Of a stretch of 64,000 bases of DNA, positions 41,712 through 51,523 are shown one piece after another. Below the pieces are notes generated by a model. That model was not told the origin of the DNA. It saw only the letters and a list, made by a program, of their open reading frames with translations, and did no database searches. Source of the DNA: Micromonospora cathayae (GTDB taxonomy: Bacteria; Actinomycetota; Actinomycetes; Mycobacteriales; Micromonosporaceae); the NCBI RefSeq assembly GCF_028993575.1, contig NZ_CP118615.1:1116001-1180000 (forward strand), read 5' to 3'. The translations under genes were made by a program, and so were the position numbers. How positions within the stretch are numbered: position 1 is the stretch's first letter; the number at the start of each line of letters is the position of its first letter.

Positions 41712-42584
41712 ATGATCCAGGCCGTCGGACTGGTCAAGCGTTACGGACGGGTGGCCGCGGTGCAGGAAGCCAGCTTCTCCGCCCGCCCGGGGCGGGTGAC
41801 CGGCTTTCTCGGGCTCAACGGGTCGGGAAAGACGACGACGCTGCGGATGCTGCTCGGGTTGGTTCGTCCGACGGCCGGTGAGGCCCGGATCAACAACCGG
41901 CGCTTCCGCGATCTGTCGCATCCGGCCCGGGAGGTCGGTGCCGTCCTCGAACAGGGGATCAGTCACCCCGGCCAGTCCGGCCGGGCCCATCTGACGTCCC
42001 AGGCGATCCTGGCCGGTGCGGGGCGGTCCCGCGTGGAGGCGCTGCTCGATCGGGTCGGGCTGACCGAGGCGGCGGACCGACGCAGCGGCAACTACTCGTT
42101 GGGCATGCGGCAGCGCCTGGCGGTGGCCACCGCCCTGCTGGGCGACCCGCCGACGCTGGTCCTCGACGAGCCGGCGAACGGCCTCGATCCGGAGGGTGTC
42201 GCCTGGCTCCGCCAACTGTTGCGCGACCACGCCGGGCAGGGCGGCACCGTGCTCATCTCGAGCCACCTGCTCGCCGAACTGGCGCACCTCATCGACGACG
42301 TCGTGATCATCGCGAAGGGGCGGGTGACCTGTGAGGCACCGCTCGCCGACCTGTACGGCGCATCCGGCCGGCTGCGGATCCGCAGCCGTGACCAGCATCG
42401 GTTGTGGCAGGTGTTCGAGCGGGCCGGCGGGCGGGTCACCCGGAACGGGGACGCCCTCGAGGTGGTGGGCCTCACGCCGGAGCACGCCGGGGAGATCGCT
42501 TTCCACGCCCGGGTACCCCTGCACGAACTGACCGTCGAGACCCCGGACCTGGAACAGATCTTCCTCGACCTGGCGGCGGCCTGA
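41712..42584 (+). CDS. ABC transporter ATP-binding protein
   Basis: 290 aa. Walker A GLNGSGKTT, signature YSLGMRQRLA, Walker B LVLDEPANGLD and switch His in ISSHLLAEL. Type of the antibiotic/lantibiotic exporter or unknown-drug subfamily (LolD/BcrA-like). The ATG overlaps the stop of a 13-codon upstream ORF (41674-41715), which could couple translation. Forms a two-gene operon with a membrane partner. Confidence 0.93.
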   Translation: MIQAVGLVKRYGRVAAVQEASFSARPGRVTGFLGLNGSGKTTTLRMLLGLVRPTAGEARINNRRFRDLSHPAREVGAVLEQGISHPGQSGRAHLTSQAILAGAGRSRVEALLDRVGLTEAADRRSGNYSLGMRQRLAVATALLGDPPTLVLDEPANGLDPEGVAWLRQLLRDHAGQGGTVLISSHLLAELAHLIDDVVIIAKGRVTCEAPLADLYGASGRLRIRSRDQHRLWQVFERAGGRVTRNGDALEVVGLTPEHAGEIAFHARVPLHELTVETPDLEQIFLDLAAA

Positions 42585-43186
42585 TGTTCGCCGTCATCCG
42601 CAGCGACCTCCACCGGACGGCGACCATCCGGTCCAGTCGGATCTTCCTGCTCGCCTTCGTCGTGCTGGGCCTGCTCATCGGGTGGGTCAACGCCGACTCC
42701 TGGGGACTCGTGGCGGGCATGGCCGCGTTCGGCCTCGCCGCCATGATCGTGGCCCAGCACCACCAGCACCGGACGGCCGTACTGCTCCATCTCGCCGTAC
42801 CGAGGCGCATGTCGGTGCTCGCCGGCCAACTGATCGCGGCGGCGGTCGTGACCACCGCCCTGGTCGCGGCGAGCGGCCTCACGCTCCTGGCCGGAGGCGA
42901 GGCCGACCGGTATCGGAACCTGCTGACCGTCGTCCCCCTGATGGCGGTCTTCGGGGCCGCCGGTGTGACCGTGGTACGTCGGTCGACCTGGTTCTTCTTC
43001 GGTTGCGCGGGGTGGTTCGTCTTCGTCGAGGGCCTGGTCGGCAGGTTGCAGACGCCGCTGCCGTTCACCGCGTTCCTCAGCGCCGGCAGTGGCGACGTGC
43101 GCGGTCTGCTGCTCGCCTCGGGATGGACCGCCCTGGCGGTCATCGCCGCCGGCTTCGCGTTGGGCCGTGACCTGACGGGCGACTGA
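42584..43186 (+). CDS. ABC transporter membrane protein
   Basis: 200 aa with about six hydrophobic segments (IFLLAFVVLGLLIGWV, LVAGMAAFGLAAMIV, LIAAAVVTTALVAASG and others). No family name can be given beyond ABC-2-like permease. TGATG coupling to the ATPase gene shows they work together. Substrate unknown. Confidence 0.8.
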   Translation: MFAVIRSDLHRTATIRSSRIFLLAFVVLGLLIGWVNADSWGLVAGMAAFGLAAMIVAQHHQHRTAVLLHLAVPRRMSVLAGQLIAAAVVTTALVAASGLTLLAGGEADRYRNLLTVVPLMAVFGAAGVTVVRRSTWFFFGCAGWFVFVEGLVGRLQTPLPFTAFLSAGSGDVRGLLLASGWTALAVIAAGFALGRDLTGD

Positions 43187-43220
43187 GGGTGTGCCGGGCC
43201 CGGTCGGACAGTTCCGGCCG

Positions 43221-43263
43221 CGACCGGGTTGCCCGTCCGTAGGACTGCTTACCTACCCGGTCG
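43221..43263 (+). terminator. hairpin after the ABC operon
   Basis: CGACCGGGT and ACCCGGTCG with a 25-base loop, 35 bases after the permease stop. Long loop and no T-run, so weak evidence. Confidence 0.35.
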
Positions 43264-43451
43264 TCGCGCGGGCCACAGCGGGAGGTCGCCGACGCCGGTG
43301 AGGCGGGCCAGGTCGCGGCACCCGAGGAGAGCGAAGTCACACATGTCAATGTAGAGTTTCTTCGATGTGAAGTGGCGGGTCGCTGGCGCGACCTGCCGGG
43401 GCAGCGCCGCCTCCACCGAATGGAACCGACGATGTCTGGGGAGAACAGACC

Positions 43452-44681
43452 ATGAACGAACATCGGGAGAGGCGGCTGCGGACCCGCTGGCGGCAGGCAG
43501 CCCGTACCGCGGTCGCGGCGGCGGCCTCCGTCGGGATCGCCGTGCTGGCCATCGGATTCACGGCGGGCGCGGCCCAGGCGACCGCCAGCCCGGCCGACCG
43601 GGGCACGTCGAACGTCTCGCTCGCCGCCGCGCCGGTGTCCCGGGTCGCCGCAGGCGATCTGCACACCTGTGCGATCCGTACCGACGGGACGCTCTGGTGC
43701 TGGGGCAACAACTTCTACGGCCAGCTCGGCGACGGAACCAACACGAACCGGACCGGACCCGTCCGGATCGGCGACGCCACCACCTGGGCGCGTATCGACG
43801 CCGGCAGCAGCAACACCTGCGCGGTACGCACGGACGGAACGCTGTGGTGCTGGGGTGGCAACAGCAACGGCCAGCTCGGCGACGGGACGACCACGAGGCG
43901 GAACAGCCCGGTACGGGTCGGTGACGCCACCACCTGGGCCAGCGTCAGCACCGGTGCCAACCACACCTGCGCCATCCGGACCAACGGCACCCTGTGGTGC
44001 TGGGGCCTGAACCGGCACGCGCAGCTCGGTGTCGGCACCTCCCCCTACGTGTCGACCACGCCGGTGCAGGTCGGTACGGCGACCACCTGGGCGAGCGTCA
44101 CGACCGGCTACGCGCACACCTGCGCCACCCGCACCGACCGGACCCTGTGGTGCTGGGGCAGCAGCTCGGACGGACAGCTCGGTCTCGGTATCCGGGAGTA
44201 CCGGGGCACACCGACGCAGGTGGGCACCGCGACGTGGAACGGCGTGACGGCCGGCTACGTGCACACCTGCGCGGTCCGCACCGACGGGACCCTGTGGTGC
44301 TGGGGCGAGAACGGTTACGGTCAGGTGGGCGGGGGCACCGGCTTCCAGACCACCCCGCTCCAGGTCGGCACCGCCACCAGCTGGGCACGGGTGGAGGCGA
44401 GCATCGACTCGTCGTGCGCGACGCGCACCGACGGCAGCCTCTGGTGCTGGGGCAACAACGGCTCCGGGCAGCTCGGTGACGGCACCACCACCCACCGGTC
44501 GACCCCGACCCGGGTCGGCACCGGCACCACCTGGGCGGACAGCTTTGCCGTCTCCTACCACGCCTGCGCGGCGCGCACCGACGGCAGCCTGTGGTGCTGG
44601 GGCGACAACTCGTTCGGGCAGCTCGGCGACGGCACCACCACCAACCGGCCGACCCCGACGCAGGTGGCCCTGCCGGGCTGA
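43452..44681 (+). CDS. secreted RCC1-repeat beta-propeller protein
   Basis: 409 aa. N-terminal signal ([26 protein letters not shown]), then seven RCC1 blades of about 50 residues, each with [26 protein letters not shown] and two Cys that likely form disulfides. The last blades keep the consensus, so the propeller appears complete. Secreted bacterial RCC1 proteins are poorly understood; protein or glycan binding is likely. Lies between an ABC exporter and cellulase-type enzymes. Good ribosome site (GGGGAG). Confidence 0.9.
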   Translation: MNEHRERRLRTRWRQAARTAVAAAASVGIAVLAIGFTAGAAQATASPADRGTSNVSLAAAPVSRVAAGDLHTCAIRTDGTLWCWGNNFYGQLGDGTNTNRTGPVRIGDATTWARIDAGSSNTCAVRTDGTLWCWGGNSNGQLGDGTTTRRNSPVRVGDATTWASVSTGANHTCAIRTNGTLWCWGLNRHAQLGVGTSPYVSTTPVQVGTATTWASVTTGYAHTCATRTDRTLWCWGSSSDGQLGLGIREYRGTPTQVGTATWNGVTAGYVHTCAVRTDGTLWCWGENGYGQVGGGTGFQTTPLQVGTATSWARVEASIDSSCATRTDGSLWCWGNNGSGQLGDGTTTHRSTPTRVGTGTTWADSFAVSYHACAARTDGSLWCWGDNSFGQLGDGTTTNRPTPTQVALPG

Positions 44682-44831
44682 CCTCCGCCGGTTGACGACC
44701 TGTGCCGTCGGTCCGCGCCACCACCGTCCCACGGCGCGGACCGACGGCACCACCCTGTCGACGCCGCAGTCAGGTGCCGGCGAACCCGGACGGCGTCACG
44801 CTGACGTTCGAATCCAGAGAGGCTGGACCAC

Positions 44832-46382
44832 GTGACCGACCACCTCCTGACCCGGACCACGTCGCCCGACGGTCCCGCACCAGGACCATCGCGGAGCACC
44901 CGACCGTCACACCGGTTGCTCGTCGCGCTGGTGACCGCCGTGGCCGCGATCACCGCGACGGTGGGCGGCGTCGCCGTCACGTCGTCGCCGGCCGCCGCCA
45001 CCACCGATCAGTTCCGGGGGATGAACTGGGCCGTGCTGGGTGACAACTTCAGCACCGGGCCCCTCGTCGTACAGGGCCTGAGCCCGTCCGACAGCAACGC
45101 CACCGTGCGGGCCAAGGCCAATGCCCTCTACGACGACATGGCCTCCGGCATGGGGGTCAACACCGTCCGGCTGCCCATCAACACCCACACGGTGGGGACG
45201 ACGTGGTGGGAGGCCTACCGGGGGGCCATCGACGCCGCCACTGCCCGCGGATTCAAGGTCATCCTGGCCTACTGGGAGGACGGCGCCGCCTCCGGCGGCA
45301 GGATCACGAACCTCGCCGCCTGGAACGCGATGTGGTCCACGGTGACCAGCACGTACGGCTCGAACCCGAACGTCTACTTCGAGCCGATGAACGAGCCGCA
45401 CGGCTACAGCTCGGCGGAGTGGCGCAACGTGGCGGCCGACTGGCTCAGCTACCACCACTCGGCGGTGCCCGGCCGGGTGCTCATCGGCGGCACCGGCTTC
45501 AGCCAGGACCTGCGGGACATCTGCACCGACAGCCGCTTCAACTCGACGCTGCTCTCCTTCCACTACTACGCGTTCTTCTACGGCGCGATGACCTACGACG
45601 CGTTCCGGAGCCACATCCAGGTCCGCCTCGGCAACTGCGCGTCCCGCGCGGTCGCCACCGAGTTCGGCGCGCCCATGAACGACGGCCGCAACTACGCCGA
45701 CGCGAACAGCACCGACAACTTCGTGCGCTACCTCCGCGCCATGGCCCAGGTCATGCGGGACAACCGGATGGGCGGCACCTACTGGCCGGCCCTCGGCGGC
45801 AAGCCCGGCAGCATCGGCTACGACTGGTACTCGATGTTCTCGCTCACCGGCAGCGGCACCGACCTGCACCTGACCGTCCGGAACACCTCCGGCGCGGACC
45901 GGATCCGCTACGCGTGGGGCGACACCGTGGGCGACGGCCCCACGACGCCCCCGCCGCCGACGGGAACGTTCTACCGGGTCGACGTGCGCCACAGCGGCAA
46001 GGCCATGGACGTCCAGGCCCCGAACACCGAGAACGGCTCGCGCGTGGGCCAGTACACGTACGGTGGTCACGCCTGGCAGCAGTGGCAGTTCCAGGACGCC
46101 GGCAGCGGCTACTGGCGCGTCGTCAGCCGGCACAGCGGGAAGTGCCTCGACGTGGTGGGCGCTTCCACCGCCGACGGTGCCGAACTCATCCAGTACACCT
46201 GCGGCAGCGGCACGAACCAGCAGTTCCAGCTGGTCGCCAACGGCGGCTACTTCCAGCTCCGGGCCCGGCACAGCGGCAAGTGCGTGGACGTGCCGTCCCT
46301 GTCGACCGCGGACGGCGTGGTCCTCAAGCAGTATCCGTGCAACACCGGCGCGAACCAGCAGTGGTCACGGGTAGCCGTCTGA
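44832..46382 (+). CDS. secreted GH5-like glycosidase with ricin-type CBM13
   Basis: 516 aa, GTG start. Signal region (RLLVALVTAVAAITATVGGVAV ... AAATT). The catalytic domain has FRGMNW, acid/base Glu in YFEPMNEPHG and nucleophile Glu in VATEFGAP, as in GH5. A Pro linker leads to a C-terminal ricin B-lectin domain with RHSGKCLDV and QxW motifs (QQWQFQD, NQQFQLV, NQQWSRV). It likely cuts beta-1,4 glucan or mannan; subfamily cannot be fixed by eye. Convergent with the next enzyme gene. Confidence 0.88.
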   Translation: MTDHLLTRTTSPDGPAPGPSRSTRPSHRLLVALVTAVAAITATVGGVAVTSSPAAATTDQFRGMNWAVLGDNFSTGPLVVQGLSPSDSNATVRAKANALYDDMASGMGVNTVRLPINTHTVGTTWWEAYRGAIDAATARGFKVILAYWEDGAASGGRITNLAAWNAMWSTVTSTYGSNPNVYFEPMNEPHGYSSAEWRNVAADWLSYHHSAVPGRVLIGGTGFSQDLRDICTDSRFNSTLLSFHYYAFFYGAMTYDAFRSHIQVRLGNCASRAVATEFGAPMNDGRNYADANSTDNFVRYLRAMAQVMRDNRMGGTYWPALGGKPGSIGYDWYSMFSLTGSGTDLHLTVRNTSGADRIRYAWGDTVGDGPTTPPPPTGTFYRVDVRHSGKAMDVQAPNTENGSRVGQYTYGGHAWQQWQFQDAGSGYWRVVSRHSGKCLDVVGASTADGAELIQYTCGSGTNQQFQLVANGGYFQLRARHSGKCVDVPSLSTADGVVLKQYPCNTGANQQWSRVAV

Positions 46383-46433
46383 CGGTCGGCTCGACGTGAC
46401 CACCGGTCCACGGGTACGGCCGGGGCGGGGTTC

Positions 46434-46464
46434 GGCGTCGGCCGTCGGACAGACGGCCGACGCC
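46434..46464. terminator. bidirectional terminator between two glycosidase genes
   Basis: GGCGTCGGCCGTC pairs perfectly with GACGGCCGACGCC across five bases, in the 98-bp gap of two convergent genes. Confidence 0.75.
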
Positions 46465-46480
46465 CCGACTCCCGGGCCGG

Positions 46481-48316
46481 TCACCGGCCCAGCAGCCGCC
46501 ACGTCTGGTTCAACGGGTTGCCCTGGCTGACCGCGTTGCAGGTCCACTGGTGGACCGGTGCCCGTACCGCCGTGGAGACCGTACTGACGTCGACGCACTT
46601 GCCGCTGTGGCGGGCCACGAGCTGGTGGTCGTGCGGGTCGTTGCCCGGGTAGCTCACCCGGCGGAGGGTGAACTGCTGGTTGGGGCCGTTCGTGCAGGTC
46701 CACTGGTGCACGGCCGCGCCGTCCGCGGTGGACACGCCGCTGACGTCGAGGCATTTGCCGCTCTGCTGGTTGACGACCGTGTACGTGTCGGCCACGCCGG
46801 CCACCGGGCGGAAGTTCCAGAGCTGCTGGTCACCACCGTCGCAGTAGTTCTGCTGCTGGACGGTGCCGTCGGCGGTGCCCGATCCCGGGTTGTCCAGGCA
46901 CTGCTGGGAGTGCTGGGCCACCGCCACCGACTGGAAGCCACCGTCCGAGGGCGGCAACAGGGTCACGGTGTACGTGTCGGTCTGGTTGGTGTACGGCAGG
47001 GTCACCCTGGCGTTGTTGGCGGCGAGGTTGACCACGCTGTTCGAGACCGTGACCGGCCCCTGCACCGCGCCGCCGCCGTTGTGCGGGATGCGTTGGGTGA
47101 GGACGCGGACCTGGTTGTTCTGCACGATGCCGCTGGTCGTGTCCAGTCGTTGCAGGTCGACGGTCAGGTTTCCGGTGGTGCGCCCACCGCCGACCAGGAC
47201 CTTCGCCGCGCCGGTCGCCTTGGTGGCGTACGCGTCGTAGGACGGGCTGGCGGTCACCGCGACGATCTGCCCGGTCTGGGAGGCGTAGTACCGGTAGGCC
47301 CACCATTCGCCCTTGGGCTGGTGCTGGCCGGCCGCGTTGCGGACCAGCAGGTTGCCGAGGTCGTTGTGCAGGTTGCCACCGCCGGCCCAGTTGGCCCGGA
47401 GGCCGTCCGCGCGGACCCGTTCCAGCCGGGCGATGTACCAGGCGCCGTCGGCCGGGTTCTGCTCGTCGGGGGCACCGTACTCGTTGATCTGGTACGGGCG
47501 TGGGTGCGGGATGCCGCGCGGGTCGAGGGTGGCGTTGGCGGCGGCGACGTTGGCGACCGGGTCGCCCGGCAGCGAGTGCCAACTGACGATGTCCGGCACC
47601 GTGTTGGTCGAGCGGACGAAGTCCAGGTACTGGTTCCAGAAGGCGTGCGTGGTGGACGGTACGCAGGCGCAGCTGGGCCCGACGATGAGCTGGTCGGGGA
47701 ACTCCGCCCGGATGCGCTGGTGGGTGCGCCGCCACAGTTCGAGGTACTGCGCGATCGGGCGGTTCCAGAACAGGGTGATGTTGGGTTCGTTCCAGATGTC
47801 CCACTGCACGGACAGCCCGGACGCCCGGACGTCGTTGACGAGGCGGGTCAGGAAGTTGTCGTAGTCGGTCCAGTTGCCGTTGTCGCCGGGGAAGCGGGAG
47901 ATCGCCGCTCCGTCCGCGCCCCACAGGTCGTGCGGCAGGATGATGAACTGGCCGCCGAGGGCGATGGTCCGGCGGGCCTGGGCGAGGGTGGAGTTCCAGC
48001 GCCGGTCGTAGCTTCCGCCGACCCAGCCGCTCCCGGGGAGCTGCGCGCCCCCGGCGCGCATGTACTGGAACCTGACGTCCCGGTAGAAGTGGTCGGCCGG
48101 ACCGCTGGCGTTCTCGGTCATGCCGTAGATCCAGCCGGACGCGCGGTAGGTCGGCGTGCCGGTGGTGGTGGCGAAGTTGACGGTGATCGACTCGTCGGCG
48201 GCCTGGGCCGGGGACCCGGCGACGGTCACGGCGGCGGTGGCGGCGAGCAGGGCGACCACGAGGCGGGCGACGAACGCACGGGATCCTCCTGGCCTGCCGC
48301 GGGACGGGGTTTTCAC
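46481..48316 (-). CDS. secreted GH39-like (clan A) glycosidase with ricin-type domain
   Basis: 611 aa from the GTG at 48316, six bases after AAGGAG. Sec signal (RLVVALLAATAAVTVAGSPAQA). TIM-barrel domain with acid/base in WDIWNEPNITLFW and probable nucleophile in YQINEYGAPDE; then a beta-sandwich and a C-terminal ricin B-lectin (SQQCLDN, SGKCLDVSGVSTADG, NQQFTLR). Probably acts on xylan- or arabinan-type glycans. A CGAATCGATTCG palindrome 50 bases upstream suggests LacI control. Confidence 0.85.
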   Translation of the reverse strand: MKTPSRGRPGGSRAFVARLVVALLAATAAVTVAGSPAQAADESITVNFATTTGTPTYRASGWIYGMTENASGPADHFYRDVRFQYMRAGGAQLPGSGWVGGSYDRRWNSTLAQARRTIALGGQFIILPHDLWGADGAAISRFPGDNGNWTDYDNFLTRLVNDVRASGLSVQWDIWNEPNITLFWNRPIAQYLELWRRTHQRIRAEFPDQLIVGPSCACVPSTTHAFWNQYLDFVRSTNTVPDIVSWHSLPGDPVANVAAANATLDPRGIPHPRPYQINEYGAPDEQNPADGAWYIARLERVRADGLRANWAGGGNLHNDLGNLLVRNAAGQHQPKGEWWAYRYYASQTGQIVAVTASPSYDAYATKATGAAKVLVGGGRTTGNLTVDLQRLDTTSGIVQNNQVRVLTQRIPHNGGGAVQGPVTVSNSVVNLAANNARVTLPYTNQTDTYTVTLLPPSDGGFQSVAVAQHSQQCLDNPGSGTADGTVQQQNYCDGGDQQLWNFRPVAGVADTYTVVNQQSGKCLDVSGVSTADGAAVHQWTCTNGPNQQFTLRRVSYPGNDPHDHQLVARHSGKCVDVSTVSTAVRAPVHQWTCNAVSQGNPLNQTWRLLGR

Positions 48317-48365
48317 GGGCGGCTCCTTGGTGGGCGTGGGGGACGCGCTCCGGAGACGGCACTTG

Positions 48366-48377
48366 CGAATCGATTCG
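48366..48377. promoter_or_regulatory. palindromic LacI operator CGAATCGATTCG
   Basis: Perfect 12-bp palindrome between the GH39-like gene and its promoter area. The sequence type CGAANCGNTTCG is common for LacI-family sugar repressors, and a LacI gene lies at 51.5-52.5 kb. Confidence 0.55.
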
Positions 48378-48507
48378 AACGGATCGTAAGACCGCAAACT
48401 GAAGCATGTCAATGAAGTGACGCACCGATGAAGCCGATGTTTCCCTGCCAGTACGAAGACGTGGTGAGCGCCCTTGACCGTCGGCTGTGGACGGACTTAC
48501 GTTCGTG

Positions 48508-48532
48508 CGAACCGATTCATCGAACCGATTCG
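48508..48532. promoter_or_regulatory. tandem LacI-like operator half-palindromes
   Basis: CGAACCGATTCA and CGAACCGATTCG, 13 bp apart, upstream of the broken sugar-binding lipoprotein gene. They resemble the palindrome at 48366-48377, so one regulator may have controlled both directions. The intergenic span 48317-48613 holds no gene. Confidence 0.5.
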
Positions 48533-48613
48533 CATCATGATCGGGCCGCGATCCGTCCCGCAGGTGTCGGCCCCCACCTCCCACCCGACGATCGACACGA
48601 AGCGAGGCAGGAC

Positions 48614-49144
48614 ATGACCGGACCCAGCCGTCGGCGGCACCTGGCCGCCGTCGCCGTGATGGCGCTCGCCGTGGCGGCGGGTACCGCCTGCTCGCCGTCC
48701 GCCGACGACCCCGGCGGCGACGACAGCTACCTCGTCTGGGACCCGTATCCGCAGTTCGCCGACGACTCGGCATGGGTCGCGCTGCTCCGCAGGTGCGGCA
48801 GCGCCACCGGGGTGACGGTCGAGCGGACCGGCCACGACACCACCGACCTGACCAACAAGGCGCTCCTCGCCGCCCAGCAGGGCAACTCGCCGGACGTGTT
48901 GATCGTCGACAACCCGGTCGTCTCGACACTGGCCGAGGCCGGCGTGCTCACCACCACCGACGACAACGAGCTGGACGTCTCGGCCATGGCGGCGAACCTG
49001 CTCGGCGCCGGCCAGAGCGGGGGCAGTACGTACGGGGTACCGATCGGGGCGAACACCCTCGCCCTCTACTACAACAGGGACCTGCTGAGCGCCGCCGGCG
49101 TCGACCCGGCCACCATCAGCGGCCGCCCGGCGGTCCGGCGCTGA
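48614..49144 (+). pseudogene. truncated sugar ABC transporter substrate-binding lipoprotein
   Basis: Begins MTGPSRRRHLAAVAVMALAVAAGTACSPS, a lipoprotein signal with lipobox, and continues as a solute-binding protein (DSYLVWDPYPQF, NSPDVLIVDNPVV, GVPIGANTLALYYNRDLLSAAGVDP). It ends after 176 codons, where such proteins are about 420 aa. The coding sequence passes directly into the back half of a permease gene, so the missing part was deleted. Confidence 0.85.
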
Positions 49145-49655
49145 GCTTCGTACTGCTGATCGCGCAGATGATCCCGGGAATCGTCATGGCGATGGGCTTC
49201 TACGCCAGCTACCTCCAGCTCGGCGTCCTGAACACGCTCCCCGGCCTGATCCTGGCCGACTCGACCCTGGCGGTGCCGTTCGCCGTGTTGATCTTCACGG
49301 CCTTCATGTCCGGCATCCCCGACGAGCTGCTCCAGGCCGCCGTGGTCGACGGTGCCGGTCGGCTGCGCACCTTCTGGTCCGTCGTGCTGCCGGTCAGCCG
49401 AAACTCGATCATCACGGTGTCGCTGTTCGCGTTCCTGTGGGCCTGGTCGGACTTCGTCTTCGCGTCGACCCTCGCCGGCGGCGGCCGGCACCAGCCGATC
49501 ACCCTCGGCATCTACCACTACATCGGCAACAACAACCAGCAGTGGAACGCCATCATGGCCACCGCCGTCGTCGCCTCCGTCCCCGCCGCGGCGCTCCTGG
49601 TCCTCGCCCAGCGGTACGTCTCGGCGGGCGTGACCGCCGGTGCCATCAAGGACCG
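49128..49655 (+). pseudogene. C-terminal half of a MalG-type sugar permease (5' deleted)
   Basis: Reads SFVLLIAQMIPGIVMAMGFYASYLQ, then the EAA-type loop DELLQAAVVDGAGRLRTFWSVVLPVSR and terminal WAWSDFVFASTL, the usual end of the second permease of CUT1 transporters. The N-terminal membrane segments and the whole first permease gene are missing. The frame has no stop before the GH63-like gene, which lies in the same frame. Confidence 0.8.
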
Positions 49656-49735
49656 ACCGCCCGAACCACAGGCACCGTCAAGGACCGACCACCCGAACCG
49701 TCGCTGCCGTCAAGGACCGACCGCCCGAACCACAG
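49646..49735. repeat. 32-bp tandem repeat at the permease 3' end
   Basis: Three copies of tcaaggaccgaccgcccgaacc-type units with a 32-bp period run from the end of the permease coding region to the ribosome site of the next gene. Since 32 is not a multiple of three, the duplications may have displaced the permease stop. Confidence 0.75.
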
Positions 49736-49752
49736 AAAGGCATCCGCCGCCC

Positions 49753-51465
49753 ATGACCGTCGCCCCGTCCGGTCCGGAGTTCCCCATCCAGGAGATCCCG
49801 TTCAGCCACCACGGATCCTGGTTCGACCTCTCCCCGGTGGTGGCCGAGAAGACGTACGCCGACGACCTGCACCTGGTCTCCCACCAGACCGGGCTGCATG
49901 CCGTCCTGCGCCTCACCCCCACGGTCGCCGGCACCACGGTCGTCGCCACACCCACGCTGCTGACCTGGCGCAGCGGCACCGGCCGGATCGAGGCCGTCTA
50001 CGACGGGACGGACACCCTACGGATCCGGGGCCGGCGGATCGGCCTGCGGATATCGGCGGCGGCGCACACCCTCACCCCGTTCAGCGGCACCTACCTCTAC
50101 CTCGACCCGGTCGACGGGTCACACGTGTTCACCTCGTACGAGACCGGTCGCCGCTACCGGATCACGGTGCTCTCCGGCGTCCTCCTGCGGGCCGCCGGGG
50201 TGACGGCGCTCGGCACCGCCGACCGGTTCCTCGAACTCGCCGGCGACCAGCCCTGGGAGATCGCGATCGAGGAGTACGCCACCGCCCGCCGGCCGTACGC
50301 CGGATCCGTCGCCTTCGAGCGGTTGTGCCGGGACCGGAGCGCCGAGTTCACCGCCTTCGTCGAGGCGGTCGCACCGTGGCGGGGCCCGGACACCCCGGCC
50401 GCCGAACTGGCCGCGTACGTACTGTGGTCGGCCACTGTCGCCCCGGCGGGCTTCGTCACCCGGCCGGCCGTCCTCATGTCCAAGCACTGGATGGACAAGG
50501 TGTGGAGCTGGGACCACTGTTTCAACGCGATCGCCCTGGCCCCCGGCGAGCCGGAACTGGCCTGGCACCAGTTCCACCTGCCGTTCGACCACCAGGACGA
50601 GTCCGGTGCCCTGCCCGACTCGGTGGCCCACTCCGAGGTCCTGCACAACTACGTCAAGCCGCCCATCCACGGCTGGGCGCTGCGCCAGCTACGCCGACGC
50701 CTCCCCCAGCCGCCGGACCGGGCGGCGCTGGCCGAGACGTACGACCGGTTGGCCCGCTGGACCGGGTTCTGGCTCGACGCGCGTCGGGCCCCCGGTCAGG
50801 ATCTGCCGCACTACCAGCACGGTAACGACAGCGGCTGGGACAACGCGACGACCTTCGACGACGACCCGGTCCTCCAGACCGCCGACCTCGCCTCGTTCCT
50901 GGTCGCGCAGCTCCGCTGCCTGGCCGACCTGGCCACCGAACTGGGCGAGCCCGCCTACCGGTGGTCCCGGGAGGCCGACCGGATCCGTCAGGGGATGCTC
51001 CGGGACCTGTGGGACGGCACTCGCTTCATCGCCCGCAGTCCCCGTACCGGACGGCGGCGGGCGAGCCGCAGCCTGCTCGACCTGATGCCCGTCACCCTCG
51101 GGGCCGACCTGCCCGCGCCGGTCACCGCCGCACTGGCCCGGGGCGTCGAGAGCCACCTGACCACGCACGGGCTGGCCACCGAGCCGACGGACTCGGCCCA
51201 CTACCTCGCCGACGGCTACTGGCGTGGGCCGATCTGGGCACCCTCCACCGTCCTGGTCGAGGACGGTCTGCGGCGGGCCGGGCAGACCGGGCTCGCCGAC
51301 GACATCGGTCGACGGTTCCTCGCCCTGTGCGAGAAGTCCGGGTTCGCGGAGAACTTCGACGCCGAGACCGGTGCCGGGCTCAGGGACCGGGCGTACACCT
51401 GGACCGCCAGCAGCTACCTCATCCTCGCCGCCACCCGGGCTGAGCGGCGGGTCACGGGTGGCTGA
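49753..51465 (+). CDS. GH63-like (alpha/alpha)6 glycosidase
   Basis: 570 aa, no signal peptide, so intracellular. An N-terminal beta-sandwich (to about 200) is followed by the helical barrel: HWMDKVWSWDHCFNAIAL, DHQDESGALPDSV, GNDSGWDNATTFDD and GYWRGPIWAPS, motifs of GH63/mannosylglycerate-hydrolase-like enzymes. It would cut oligosaccharides brought in by the transporter that is now broken. Its ATG is the first start after a GAAAGG site; reading runs open in-frame from the permease remnant. The catalytic residues look intact. Confidence 0.85.
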   Translation: MTVAPSGPEFPIQEIPFSHHGSWFDLSPVVAEKTYADDLHLVSHQTGLHAVLRLTPTVAGTTVVATPTLLTWRSGTGRIEAVYDGTDTLRIRGRRIGLRISAAAHTLTPFSGTYLYLDPVDGSHVFTSYETGRRYRITVLSGVLLRAAGVTALGTADRFLELAGDQPWEIAIEEYATARRPYAGSVAFERLCRDRSAEFTAFVEAVAPWRGPDTPAAELAAYVLWSATVAPAGFVTRPAVLMSKHWMDKVWSWDHCFNAIALAPGEPELAWHQFHLPFDHQDESGALPDSVAHSEVLHNYVKPPIHGWALRQLRRRLPQPPDRAALAETYDRLARWTGFWLDARRAPGQDLPHYQHGNDSGWDNATTFDDDPVLQTADLASFLVAQLRCLADLATELGEPAYRWSREADRIRQGMLRDLWDGTRFIARSPRTGRRRASRSLLDLMPVTLGADLPAPVTAALARGVESHLTTHGLATEPTDSAHYLADGYWRGPIWAPSTVLVEDGLRRAGQTGLADDIGRRFLALCEKSGFAENFDAETGAGLRDRAYTWTASSYLILAATRAERRVTGG

Positions 51466-51523
51466 TTCGCGCCGACCCGGTGGTCCCGGCCCCGGGCCTT
51501 CTCCGTTCGGGTCCTCGACCAGC

